Source: Roseiarcus sp963794655 (GTDB taxonomy: Bacteria; Pseudomonadota; Alphaproteobacteria; Rhizobiales; Beijerinckiaceae). Taken from it: DNA of 64,000 nucleotides. Both the position numbers and the translations under genes were made by a program. How positions within the stretch are numbered: the first letter of the stretch is position 1; each line of letters begins with the position of its first letter. Shown in pieces: positions 48,469-60,940 of the stretch. The DNA lies in contig CAWCEV010000006.1 of the NCBI GenBank assembly GCA_963794655.1, forward strand, positions 2,170,001 through 2,234,000, read 5' to 3'. The notes under the pieces are model-generated. The model was not told where the DNA came from and searched no databases. It saw nothing but the letters and a program-made list of their open reading frames with translations.

Positions 48469-48969
48469 ATGACCGCCGCATCCCTGCGTCCTTATGACGC
48501 GGACCTGTTGCGACAGGCCTTCGACGTCGCCCGGCGGTCGCGCGCTGCTGGCGACCATCCGTTCGGTTCCGTGCTCGCGGACGGCGAGGGCAAGCTGCTC
48601 ATGGAGCAGGGCAACGGATATACGAGCGAGGGCGGCGACCGCACCGCTCACGCCGAGCGCCTGCTCGCTTCGCGCGCGGCCCGCGCCTACGACCTCAAGT
48701 TCCTGGCCCGCTGCACGCTCTATACCTCGGCCGAGCCCTGCGCGATGTGCGCAGGCTCGATCTACTGGGCGGGCATCGGCCGGGTGGTCTACGGCCAGAC
48801 CGAGAAGGCGCTGAAGGCCCAGACGGGCGCGCATGAGGAGAACCCGACCCTCGACCTGCCTTGTGACATCGTTTTCGCCGCCGGCCAGCGCCAGACCGAA
48901 GTCGTAGGCCCAATGCTTGAGGACGAGGCGGCCCGGCTGCAGGCGGATTTCTGGCAGGCGCGCGGGTAG
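48469..48969 (+). CDS. Purine-type nucleoside/nucleobase deaminase
   Basis: A 166-residue zinc-dependent deaminase of the cytidine/guanine deaminase superfamily. The HAE motif (TAHAERLL) holds one zinc ligand and the catalytic Glu, and PCAMC holds the two zinc Cys. FGSVLADGEG and IYWAGIGRVVYG fit guanine- and nucleoside-deaminase-like proteins more than TadA. ATG 48469 follows GGAG. It is divergent from the nucleoside ABC importer, so import followed by deamination is a reasonable inference. Confidence 0.8.
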   Translation: MTAASLRPYDADLLRQAFDVARRSRAAGDHPFGSVLADGEGKLLMEQGNGYTSEGGDRTAHAERLLASRAARAYDLKFLARCTLYTSAEPCAMCAGSIYWAGIGRVVYGQTEKALKAQTGAHEENPTLDLPCDIVFAAGQRQTEVVGPMLEDEAARLQADFWQARG

Positions 48970-49101
48970 GGACGGCGATCTTGCCGCCTTTGGAGAGGAC
49001 CCGTCGGCCGTTCGCATGCTCGTCCGCGGCGTGGTAACGTGGGGATAGTTCAAGGGCCGGGCATGGCGCCTCAGGCGCCGCTCGAATGGGGGAGGGCCGC
49101 A

Positions 49102-50252
49102 ATGCTTCCGAAGGCGGAATTGGCCTGCTTCGTGATCGCCGACATATCGGGCTACACGCATTTCGTGTCCGGGGTCGAACTCGACCATGCCCAGGACATC
49201 ATCGCCGACATCATGGACACGCTCGTCCGTGCGCTGCGCCCGCCATTCCGCCTGGCGAAGTTCGAGGGTGACGCGGCCTTCGTCTACGCGCTCGCCGACA
49301 AGATCGACGGAGCGCTCGTCCAGGATTCGATCGAACAGGCCTATTTCGCGTTCCGCAAGCGCCTCCGCAGCATCAAGCAAGCCACAAGTTGCGAGTGCCA
49401 GGCTTGCAGCCGCATGCAAGACCTCGACGTCAAGTTCGTTGTCCATTACGGCGAGTTCATCCGGCAGAAGATGGCGGGCCGCGAAGAGCTCGCCGGCCGG
49501 GATGTGATCCTAATCCACCGCCTGCTGAAGAACGAGGTCGCCAAGACGTTCGGCCCGCACGCCTATGCGCTCTATTCCGACGCCTGCGCGAAGGCGCTCG
49601 GGATCGATCGCGCCGCGCGGGGTCTCAAGGAGCACGCCGAGGCAATCGAGCATATCGGTGAAACGAAGTGCTGGGTGAGCGACCTCAGCGAGGCGTGGAC
49701 GCGGGAGACCGAATCGAAGCGAACGCTCGTTCCGCGCGAGGGCGCCTATATGCTGATCGAGAGGGACTTCGCCGCGCCGCGGCAGATGATGTGGGATCTG
49801 GTCACGTCGCCTCAGCATCACGCCCGCTGGCAGCGAAGTGACGGCGTGCTCGAGAACACGGCGCGGGGCGTCGCGGCGCCGGCACGCAGAACCATTGCCT
49901 TCACGGCAAGGACGCAGTCATCGAGGATATCGTCGACTGGCGCCCGTTCGACTATGTGACGCTGACCGCGCTGCTGCCGATCCCGGGGGCGCCGAAAATC
50001 CTGTTCTCCTATGCGTTCGAGGAGCGGGGCGACGGCGGAACCCACTTCGAATTCCGCGTCGCCAGGCCAAAGCCGAAGGACGCGCCCTTCTATGAGCGCG
50101 TGAAGTCCACGGTCGAAGCGAATTTCACGACCGGATTCGATATCCTGCGTGAAATGGCGGCGGAGCAGGTTGCCGCTTCGGCGGTCGAGGACGAGCCGTC
50201 TCTTCCCGTTTCGCGGGAACGCTTCCGAACCCAGCCTCTCCACGCGCGCTGA
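49102..50252 (+). CDS. DUF2652 cyclase-like protein fused to an SRPBCC domain, split by a frameshift
   Basis: The N-terminal half is a DUF2652-type domain resembling class III cyclases: FVIADISGYTHF (metal-binding Asp) and LAKFEGDAAFVY (Lys and Asp). A CECQAC cysteine pair lies near residue 97. The C-terminal half (from LIERDFAAPRQMMWDLV) is an SRPBCC/START-like ligand domain. The frame is lost near 49863-49872 in a G-run (CGCGGGGCG). In the next frame GTQNHCLHGKDAVIEDIVDW continues to 50252. Adding one base yields about 383 residues. The ATG at 49102 follows GGGGGAGGG. Role unknown; nucleotide-linked sensing of a hydrophobic ligand is conceivable. Confidence 0.75.
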
Positions 50253-50285
50253 GGGAGAGGCGGGCGTCCTTCGGCGTGGGCGGCG

Positions 50286-50795
50286 TCAGCGCGCGAACAC
50301 CAGGAATCCCGGCGTGTCGCCGACGACTGTGATGTGCCCCTTGCAGGGAGCGACGTCTTCCAGATGCACGACGTCGCCGGGATGGAGCAGTCTCAACTCG
50401 CCGTCCGACGTCGTGATCGAAAATTGGCCCGCGGCCACGGTCAAGAGCTGAACCGCGGGGGTCGGATGGTAGAGGTGGTTCTCGAGGTCGGCCGCGCCCC
50501 AGTGCGCCCCAAATCCCGCGAAGAACACGGATGAGGCTGGCTCACTGCCGCCGATGTAGATCGGCGCGGCGGGCGGGGCGAAATTCTGCTCGGCGAGGTC
50601 CGCCGTCAGCTCGGCGAAATGGCTCTCGTGGTCTGGCGTGCAGTAGAGGCGGGCGTAAGCAAGCCGCGGGGGGTTGAGCTGCGCCCTTGTCGTCTTGCCA
50701 ACATCCTCCGCCGACGCGCTTGCGCTTAGGGCGACGCCGACGCCGAGAGCAATGGCCGCCGACCTTATCGCCGACCCGCGCGCTTTGCTTTTCAT
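50286..50795 (-). CDS. Exported cupin-domain protein
   Basis: A 169-residue protein with a signal peptide (AIALGVGVALSASASA). The C-terminal half is a small cupin barrel: HLYHPTPAVQLLTVAAGQFS, then LRLLHPGDVVHLEDV. Metal-binding His residues are sparse, so catalysis is uncertain. ATG 50795 is used: AAGGA lies 8 bases upstream and the codon at 50801 is TTG. It converges on the DUF2652/SRPBCC gene. Confidence 0.75.
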   Translation of the reverse strand: MKSKARGSAIRSAAIALGVGVALSASASAEDVGKTTRAQLNPPRLAYARLYCTPDHESHFAELTADLAEQNFAPPAAPIYIGGSEPASSVFFAGFGAHWGAADLENHLYHPTPAVQLLTVAAGQFSITTSDGELRLLHPGDVVHLEDVAPCKGHITVVGDTPGFLVFAR

Positions 50796-50942
50796 GCTCA
50801 ATTCCTTCGAGAAGCCTGCGTGGCCACTTGTCTATCACAAGGAGCCACGGACGATGGAGCGGACCGACCGCTCTGGCTTTCTGCATAGCGGCGCGGCTGC
50901 AACCGCACGCGAGTTAAGCTGTTAACGATCCTCAACTTGGCG

Positions 50943-50970
50943 TTGACTCAACCAAAATAACTGATAATTA
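50943..50970 (+). promoter_or_regulatory. Sigma-70-like promoter of the PEP-CTERM-like gene
   Basis: TTGACT (50943-50948) is followed 16 bases later by TAATTA (50965-50970), in an AT-rich stretch (50920-50990) unusual for this genome. It lies about 40 bases before the start at 51007. Assigned by consensus only. Confidence 0.4.
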
Positions 50971-51006
50971 CCGCATAAAAGGGAGTTTAGCGGCGGATAA
51001 GCCGCT

Positions 51007-51624
51007 ATGACTATGTGCAGGGGCCTCGCGGTGAAAAGCTTTATTTCTGTTGGAGTTTTGGCGATGGCGGTCGGCGCGGCTCTTGCGCCGGCAGCCGCCA
51101 GCGCTGCCGTTGAACAGTTTACTTTTTCAACCACGTACAACGGCGGGCCCTTCAACGGCGACACGCTTTCCGGCGAAATGACATTGGATGTTGTGGGCGG
51201 AGTGGCGATTTCCGGCACGCTGACGATCTCAGGGAGTGGCTTGCCGGGCACACAGACGATGGGCGTCGTTCCGGCGGGCCAGGTCTACGAGGCCGGAGAC
51301 GGCACCGAGCTTTTCGGCCAGGACAACGCGATTCCGATCAACTCAGCAGGCATTACCTTCAGCACTAACGCGCCGGGCAGTCTCCACGGCGGCTACACCC
51401 TGCAATTCCTAACCGGCGGCGAGTATGGCGAATGCAGCAGCGCGGTCGTCTGCGGGTTCATCGCCGGGCCGGGCGGGGACGGCAATCTTTACAACGCGCT
51501 CGGACCCACGACGATTACCGAGGCGGCAGTCCCGGAAATGTCGACCTGGGCCTTGCTCGCGATTGGCTTCGCGGGACTTGGCCTTGCCGGGTCGCGCGTC
51601 AGGCGCGCTATCGGAGCGGCCTAG
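51007..51624 (+). CDS. Exported protein with PEP-CTERM-like sorting signal
   Basis: A 205-residue protein with a signal peptide, a beta-rich Gly/Thr-rich middle (about 40-175) and a C-terminal VPEMSTWALLAIGFAGLG segment followed by an Arg cluster. This matches PEP-CTERM (PExxxWA) sorting signals, which exosortase processes for surface or exopolysaccharide association. No exosortase gene is in the window. A GTG at 51031, with AGGGG 7 bases upstream, gives a more typical signal peptide and may be the true start. Its stop shares CTAG with the stop of the convergent MarR gene. Confidence 0.75.
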   Translation: MTMCRGLAVKSFISVGVLAMAVGAALAPAAASAAVEQFTFSTTYNGGPFNGDTLSGEMTLDVVGGVAISGTLTISGSGLPGTQTMGVVPAGQVYEAGDGTELFGQDNAIPINSAGITFSTNAPGSLHGGYTLQFLTGGEYGECSSAVVCGFIAGPGGDGNLYNALGPTTITEAAVPEMSTWALLAIGFAGLGLAGSRVRRAIGAA

Positions 51625-52085
51625 CCCTCCTCGAGCGCTTCGGCCGCGGCGGCGAGGCGCCGCGCCGCCTCCGGGTCGATCCGCTCGGCGAGTTCGCCAT
51701 GCGCGCGCCGCCAGTCTGCGAGGCTCCCCTCGATGGCGAGCGCCCCCTTTTCGGTCAGCCAGACAGCGCGACGGCGCGCGTCCCTGTCGCCGGCGGCGAT
51801 CTCGATCAGCCCTGACGATTCGAGCACCTGCAGGTTGCGCGACAGCGTCGACTGGTCGAGCCCGGTCCGCTGGGCGAGCGCGCCGAGCGTATCGTCGTGA
51901 GCCGAGGCGATCTGGGCCATCAGCCCGAACTGCGCGAGGGTCAGGCCAGAGCCCTGCATCCGTCGGTTGAGGAATGCGGTGATGCGGCGCGCGGCGAGCC
52001 TCGAGTTCCAGCCGGCGCAGCCATCGACGGCCGCGCGAATGTCGGAGACGAGGGTCTTCGTAAGCGGTTGCGCCGGCCTCAGCAT
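51621..52085 (-). CDS. MarR-family regulator
   Basis: A 154-residue winged-helix regulator. LTLAQFGLMAQIASAHDDTL, ALAQRTGLDQSTLSRNL and a DRDARRRAVWLTEKG wing are clear MarR features. The frame is open far upstream; ATG 52085 is chosen because it restores the family length and leaves the palindrome at 52092-52103 as an operator next to its start. It is divergent from a thioesterase, which it probably represses together with itself. Confidence 0.85.
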   Translation of the reverse strand: MLRPAQPLTKTLVSDIRAAVDGCAGWNSRLAARRITAFLNRRMQGSGLTLAQFGLMAQIASAHDDTLGALAQRTGLDQSTLSRNLQVLESSGLIEIAAGDRDARRRAVWLTEKGALAIEGSLADWRRAHGELAERIDPEAARRLAAAAEALEEG

Positions 52086-52091
52086 CGATAT

Positions 52092-52103
52092 ATGCATATG
52101 CAT
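52092..52103. promoter_or_regulatory. MarR operator candidate
   Basis: ATGCATATGCAT is a perfect palindrome in the 48-bp divergent gap between marR and the thioesterase gene, and TGCATGCA lies 11 bases further (52114-52121). Two such sites in a tiny divergent promoter fit a MarR dimer repressing both genes. Confidence 0.55.
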
Positions 52104-52133
52104 CATTTGTATCTGCATGCAAAGGAGAAAGCG

Positions 52134-52637
52134 ATGCTGACCAGCGCGCCGCGCGACTATGGCGTCGCCGATCCGGCCGAGGCGAGGCTGATGTCGGGCC
52201 GCGAGTTCCTCGAGGCGATCATGGATGGCCGGATGCCGGCGCCGCCGATGGCGCGGACGCTCTCGTTCCTTTTGACCGAGATCGGCGACGGATTCGCGGT
52301 TTTCGAGGGCGACGCCGGCGAGCATCTCCTGAATCCGCTCGGGGTCGTTCATGGCGGCTGGGCGCTGACCCTGATCGACAGCGCGACCGGCTGCGCCGGG
52401 CAGACGATCCTGCCCGCCGGCGTCAGCTATACCTCGATCGAGACCAAGGCCAATTTTTCCCGCCCCATCACGAAGGACACCGGCCGCGTCCGCGCCGAAG
52501 GGCGCGTCGTCGGCCGCGGCCGGCGCATCATCTCCTGCGACGCGAAAATCGTCGACACCAGAGGCCGCCTGCTGGCGCACGGGACCTCGACGCTCATGGT
52601 CCTGCCCGGGCCGGACGCTTCGGCGCCGGCGTCCTAA
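52134..52637 (+). CDS. PaaI-type hotdog thioesterase
   Basis: A 167-residue hotdog-fold acyl-CoA thioesterase of the PaaI/YbgC group. The signature GVVHGGWALTLIDSATGCA with its catalytic-site His/Gly region and the Asp lies near 74-92, and NFSRPITKDTGRVRAEG follows. AAAGGAG lies before the ATG. It is divergent from a MarR regulator, an arrangement often used for release of acyl or aromatic CoA thioesters; the substrate is not known. Confidence 0.85.
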   Translation: MLTSAPRDYGVADPAEARLMSGREFLEAIMDGRMPAPPMARTLSFLLTEIGDGFAVFEGDAGEHLLNPLGVVHGGWALTLIDSATGCAGQTILPAGVSYTSIETKANFSRPITKDTGRVRAEGRVVGRGRRIISCDAKIVDTRGRLLAHGTSTLMVLPGPDASAPAS

Positions 52638-52752
52638 GAGGCGGCCTGCTCCGGAGACGAGCTCGCGCGATCCATGCTATTTGAAGCCCGGCCGAGAGGG
52701 CGGTCGAGATGGAGCGAGCGCCGAGGCGCTTGGCGACGGGAGGAGATCCGGG

Positions 52753-53121
52753 ATGAAGTTGCTGACCTCGATTGCCGCGCTCGCCGCGGCGCTCATCATG
52801 ACGTATCCGGCTTCCTCCGCCTCGCTCGGCAAGATTTGCGCGGCGGACATCAAGACGCAGTGCGGCGACGAGATGAAAACCGGCGGCCGCGCGCTCAAGG
52901 ACTGCATGAAGACGCATTTCTCCGACCTGTCGGAGGATTGTCAGCTGGCGATCATCCGTGCGGCGGCGGTCGGCAAGGCCTGCAAGGCCGACGTCAAGAA
53001 GCTTTGCGCCGACGTCAAGCCGGGCAAGGGAACCGTCGCGGCCTGCATGAAGTCGCATGCGGCGGACCTCAGCGATGGTTGCAAGGAAGCGATGGCGAAG
53101 GCCGAAGCCAGCAACAAGTAG
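52753..53121 (+). CDS. Exported cysteine-rich repeat protein
   Basis: A 122-residue protein with a signal peptide ending near PASSA/S and two cysteine-rich repeats, each of the form C..D..C and DCMKTHF / ACMKSHA with LS-D/E-C (Cys residues at about 29, 37, 51, 63 and 76, 85, 98, 110). This resembles the Cys-rich (GLG1-type) repeat family found in small exported proteins of Rhizobiales; the function is unknown. AGGAG precedes the ATG. Confidence 0.75.
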   Translation: MKLLTSIAALAAALIMTYPASSASLGKICAADIKTQCGDEMKTGGRALKDCMKTHFSDLSEDCQLAIIRAAAVGKACKADVKKLCADVKPGKGTVAACMKSHAADLSDGCKEAMAKAEASNK

Positions 53122-53415
53122 CCCGAACCCGGATCGGCGCCGGGCGCATCTGCTCGTCTCGCCCCGCAGGGGAGGTCGTTCTGCGGCGTCAAAGCGTCGC
53201 GGGGAATTCCGTTTGCGGGCTGGATATGCTACGAGCGCCGGATCGGGGAGGCGAACGATCGCGAAGCGACGTTCGAAGGTCCGGTACGAGAGTTGGCGCC
53301 GAACGGACGACGCAAAGGGGCGAATGGCGTGCGACGCTCGCGACGGCGATCGTTTCCCTGCGGGCCGTTGCGTTCCTGCATCTTGCCGGGCGGGGAGCGG
53401 ACAGGGAACGCGTCA

Positions 53416-53652
53416 ATGAAGACCAACGCCTCTCGCTTTGCCGCAGGGCTCGTGTTCTTCAGCGCCATCGCACCGCTTCCGGCCTGCGCCCAGTTCTTTT
53501 ACCCCCCGATCGTCGTCGTCCCGCCGCCGGCGCAGAACTACCCCGTAAAGCCCGCAAACCGGCCGCCGCCGGACAAGACGAGACCGGCGGATACGTCAAC
53601 GCCCGCATCCAGGGGCGGCCACTACGAAGGCAGGACGTGGGTGCCGGATTAG
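53416..53652 (+). CDS. Small exported proline-rich protein
   Basis: A 78-residue protein with a signal peptide (about 1-26, ending near ACA/Q), a Pro-rich middle (PPIVVVPPPAQNYPVKPA) and a conserved-looking tail GGHYEGRTWVPD. Short proteins of this kind are common in rhizobial envelopes and have no known function. The preceding 294 bases (53122-53415) hold nothing I can support. Confidence 0.5.
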   Translation: MKTNASRFAAGLVFFSAIAPLPACAQFFYPPIVVVPPPAQNYPVKPANRPPPDKTRPADTSTPASRGGHYEGRTWVPD

Positions 53653-53699
53653 CCTCGCGTGCAGCGCCAGAGCGCAGAGTTGCGTCAGAGCCTTGTGGT

Positions 53700-53727
53700 C
53701 TGCAGGCCCGCTTTCGCGGGCCTGACA
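53700..53727. terminator. Bidirectional hairpin, half of a REP-like element
   Basis: AGGCCCGC (53704-53711) and GCGGGCCT (53716-53723) form a perfect 8-bp stem with a TTTC loop, between convergent genes. The sequence matches one half of the repeat at 43418-43495. It could terminate transcription from both sides. Confidence 0.45.
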
Positions 53728-53753
53728 GCAAACCCGCTTGACGATCCGCTGCT

Positions 53754-54770
53754 TTAGCGGATCGGCGGGGCGTAGAGGATGCCGCCGTTGTCCCAGAGCT
53801 CGTTCAGCCCGCGAGGAATGCCGAGCTTCGAATCGGCGCCGACGTTGCGGTTGAACACTTCGGCGTAATTGCCAACCGCCCGGATGGCGCGGGTCGCCCA
53901 GTCCTGGCTAAGGCCGAGCGGCTTGCCGAAATCACCCTCCGTTCCCAGCAGCCGCTTGACCGCAGGCTTCTGCGACTTCAGCGCATCGTCGATGGTCTTG
54001 GAGCTGACGCCGAGCTCTTCGGCGTTGATAAGGGCGAAGTTGACCCACTTGACGATATTGAACCACTGCATGTCGTCCTGTCTTACGACCGGACCGAGAG
54101 GCTCCTTGGAGATGACGTCCGGCAGGATCATGCTGTCGCCGGGCTTCGCGAGCTGCTGGCGGATCGCGAACAGCGCCGATTCGTCGGTCGTCATCGTGTT
54201 GCATTGCCCGGCCTGATAGGCGGCGATCATGTCTGCCGCGCTTCCTTCGTGCACCGCCTCGTATTTCATGTGATTGGCGTCGAAGAAGTCGGTGAAGTTC
54301 GGCTCGGTTGTGGTGCCCGGCTGCACGCAGACCTTGCTGCCGTCCAGTTCGAGCGCCGACTGCACGTTCCGGCTCTTGGGAACGAGGAACGCCTGGCCGT
54401 CGTAATAGGTCACGCCCGGGAACGCGACGCCGTAATCGCCCTCGCGCCCCATCGTCCAGGTCGAGTTGCGCGAGAGGACATCGATCTGCTTGTTCTTGAG
54501 CGCATCGAATCGCGCCTCGGCCGAGAGCGGCACGAATTGCACTTTCGAGGGATCATTGAAGATGGTCGCCGCCAGCGCCCGGCAGAAATCGACGTCGAAG
54601 CCGGACCACTGGCCTTTGTCGTCCTTGTTCCCGAAGCCGTCGAGACCCTGATTGACGCCGCAGACGAGCGAGCCGCGATCCTGCACGGCCTTGAGCGTGG
54701 TCTGGGCTTCGGCGGCGCCGCCGAACCCCAGGACCGCCGCGAGCGCGAGAAGCGGTGTCACCTTCAGCAT
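53754..54770 (-). CDS. aapJ: General L-amino-acid ABC transporter binding protein (AapJ-like), orphan
   Basis: A 338-residue periplasmic binding protein of the AapJ type. After a signal peptide (about 1-22) it has LVCGVNQGLDGFGNKDDKGQ, FDVDFCRALAATIF, VLSRNSTWTMGREG and NYAEVFNRNVG, all typical of AapJ/BztA. These proteins bind a broad range of L-amino acids. The aapQMP permease and ATPase genes are absent here, so it either serves a system encoded elsewhere or is a paralogue. Confidence 0.85.
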   Translation of the reverse strand: MLKVTPLLALAAVLGFGGAAEAQTTLKAVQDRGSLVCGVNQGLDGFGNKDDKGQWSGFDVDFCRALAATIFNDPSKVQFVPLSAEARFDALKNKQIDVLSRNSTWTMGREGDYGVAFPGVTYYDGQAFLVPKSRNVQSALELDGSKVCVQPGTTTEPNFTDFFDANHMKYEAVHEGSAADMIAAYQAGQCNTMTTDESALFAIRQQLAKPGDSMILPDVISKEPLGPVVRQDDMQWFNIVKWVNFALINAEELGVSSKTIDDALKSQKPAVKRLLGTEGDFGKPLGLSQDWATRAIRAVGNYAEVFNRNVGADSKLGIPRGLNELWDNGGILYAPPIR

Positions 54771-54812
54771 GAGCGGTCTCGATTCGGTTTCGGGGCTTCG
54801 GCGCCGCCGGCG

Positions 54813-55430
54813 TTAAAGCGCGACGGCCTGCTTGATGATGACCTTCGTGCCGACCGGCACCTGGCTATAGAGATCGATCACGTCCTCGTTCACGAGCCGG
54901 AAGCACCCCGAGGACACTGCGTGCCCGATCGTCTGCGGCTGGTTCGTGCCGTGGATTCGATAGACCGTGCCGCCGAGATACATCGCGCGAGCACCGAGCG
55001 GATTGCCCGGGCCGCCGGCCATGAACCGCGGCAGATAGGGCTGGCGCTCGATCATTTCCGGCGGCGGACGCCAGTCCGGCCATTCCTGCTTGCGGGAGAT
55101 CTTCTGCAAGCCGGACCAGGTGAAGCCTTCGCGACCGACGCCGATGCCGTAACGAAGGGCCCGGTTGTTGCCCTGGACGAGGTAAAGGAAGCGGTTCTGG
55201 GTGTCGATGATGATCGTGCCCGGCGCTTCCGTGGTCCGGAAGAAGACCTCCTGCTTTTCATAGGCGCCGGTGAGCTGCTCCTCCTCCGGCGACGGCTGGT
55301 ATCCGGGCTGGTCGACGACATTCATCTCGTCCCGGCCGGGGACCGCGTTCTGCGCGCCGGCGGCGCCGGCAAGCACCGCGAACGCCGCGCCCAACGCAAC
55401 CCGCAACAACAAACTTGCTCGAACTCTCAT
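54813..55430 (-). CDS. L,D-transpeptidase (YkuD family)
   Basis: A 205-residue exported enzyme that makes 3-3 peptidoglycan cross-links or attaches proteins to the wall. A signal peptide is followed by the YkuD domain (about 70-205) with IHGTNQPQTIGHAVSSGCFRLV at 166-187 (key His and Cys). ATG 55430 is used because GGAG lies 6 bases upstream; GTG 55436 is two codons earlier. It lies 42 bases downstream of nothing on this strand except the AapJ-like gene that follows. Confidence 0.88.
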   Translation of the reverse strand: MRVRASLLLRVALGAAFAVLAGAAGAQNAVPGRDEMNVVDQPGYQPSPEEEQLTGAYEKQEVFFRTTEAPGTIIIDTQNRFLYLVQGNNRALRYGIGVGREGFTWSGLQKISRKQEWPDWRPPPEMIERQPYLPRFMAGGPGNPLGARAMYLGGTVYRIHGTNQPQTIGHAVSSGCFRLVNEDVIDLYSQVPVGTKVIIKQAVAL

Positions 55431-55481
55431 GCGCACTCCGTCGAATGGAAATGTCGGGCGGAACCCCCGACTGCTCGCCGA

Positions 55482-55943
55482 TCAGCGCTTGACGCCACAG
55501 CGCACATACACGGACGTGCCATAGCGGCTTGCGTTGTCGGGATCAACCCACACGGTCGTGAATGAATTTGGATCGACATTGCTTACGATGCGATCGTCGG
55601 CCGTGCCGGCGTCGCCGGGGGGTCCAAGGAAAGTCTGGCCGTTCGCGCCGGCCTTGAGGACCAGTTCCGACAATTCCTTCTGGTCGGCCAGGTTCATCAT
55701 CACGCCGCCGTTCGGCCCCTTGTCGATGACGTAGGGCCGATTGCACTGGGCGGCGGCCTCTTTCATGGTCCGCGCGCGATCCGTGTCCTTGTGATAGGCG
55801 GCAAAGCCCCACTTGCCGACAAGCTGATCGGAGCTGATGGCGGGGGCGACGATCGCGGGAGCGGGAGGCGGCGTTTCGCCGCAGCCGGCGATGAGAGCGG
55901 CAAGAACACCAACGAGCGCGAATGCGCCGACCCGACGTGTCAT
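55482..55943 (-). CDS. Small lipoprotein of unknown function
   Basis: A 153-residue lipoprotein with lipobox LIAGC near residue 20 and a Pro/Ala-rich linker. The C-terminal domain holds two Cys (QCNRPY and YVRCGV) that could form a disulfide. I do not recognise the family. ATG 55943 is chosen over 55964 because it gives a normal lipoprotein signal. It is upstream of the L,D-transpeptidase gene on the same strand (51 bases between), and a cell-envelope role for both is inferred. Confidence 0.6.
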   Translation of the reverse strand: MTRRVGAFALVGVLAALIAGCGETPPPAPAIVAPAISSDQLVGKWGFAAYHKDTDRARTMKEAAAQCNRPYVIDKGPNGGVMMNLADQKELSELVLKAGANGQTFLGPPGDAGTADDRIVSNVDPNSFTTVWVDPDNASRYGTSVYVRCGVKR

Positions 55944-56252
55944 CACTTGCGACGCCCCCCTCATTGTTGCGGCCCCTCAGGCGATTCGCGCCGAACCGTT
56001 TGACATTTCATCGTCGATTCTTGGCTAGCAAACCGGACGCGCCCGGTCAATCGAGGCCAGGCGCGGCAGAATCGACGCCGCCTCCGCTCCGAGCCTCGCG
56101 AACGGACGCGCTGACGGGTCCGCGCGGCGCCCGGTTCGCGGGGTCGCTCCACAAGTTACGCCGCCTTGTGATTTGAAAGGCTTAGGCGCCATTTCGTGAG
56201 CGTCGAAGCGGTGCTCGTCCCGTTTGCTGGACACGGGAGGAACCCTACTTGA

Positions 56253-56281
56253 CTGTATCACACATATGATCAGTTATACAG
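56253..56281. promoter_or_regulatory. Inverted repeat in the 55944-56327 gap
   Basis: CTGTAT (56253-56258) and ATACAG (56276-56281) flank an AT-rich 17-base centre. TTGACT (56249-56254) could be a -35 element for plus-strand transcription, but no plus-strand gene follows. The rest of this 384-base gap holds nothing I can support. The site may be a relic promoter or a protein-binding site. Confidence 0.25.
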
Positions 56282-56327
56282 GGGGCCAATCGGAATTTGC
56301 GCGGCGACTCAATCGCAGCAGCTGCGG

Positions 56328-60740
<4,413 letters not shown>

Positions 60741-60940
60741 GCGGTTTGGCTCCTCGACGACGCCGCCAGATTAAGCTCGGGAGTTCCTATATAGGGCGCC
60801 GAACCGGGCTTCGCACACCTCTTGTCGGGGCTGCTTCGGCGGGGGCTCGGATCACTTGCTGACCGCTCCGGGTTGGGGTCTCGGCCTGGTTCATGCTTTC
60901 TTGACCCACGCCCTTGACTCTCGGCGACAAAGGAACAGGC

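Noticed and set aside
53122..53415. Possible small gene between the Cys-rich and Pro-rich genes
   Set aside because: Only Arg-rich frames without ribosome site or recognisable features.
56249..56290. Promoter of a plus-strand gene in the lhr 3' region
   Set aside because: No gene follows on the plus strand; kept only as a weak inverted-repeat feature.
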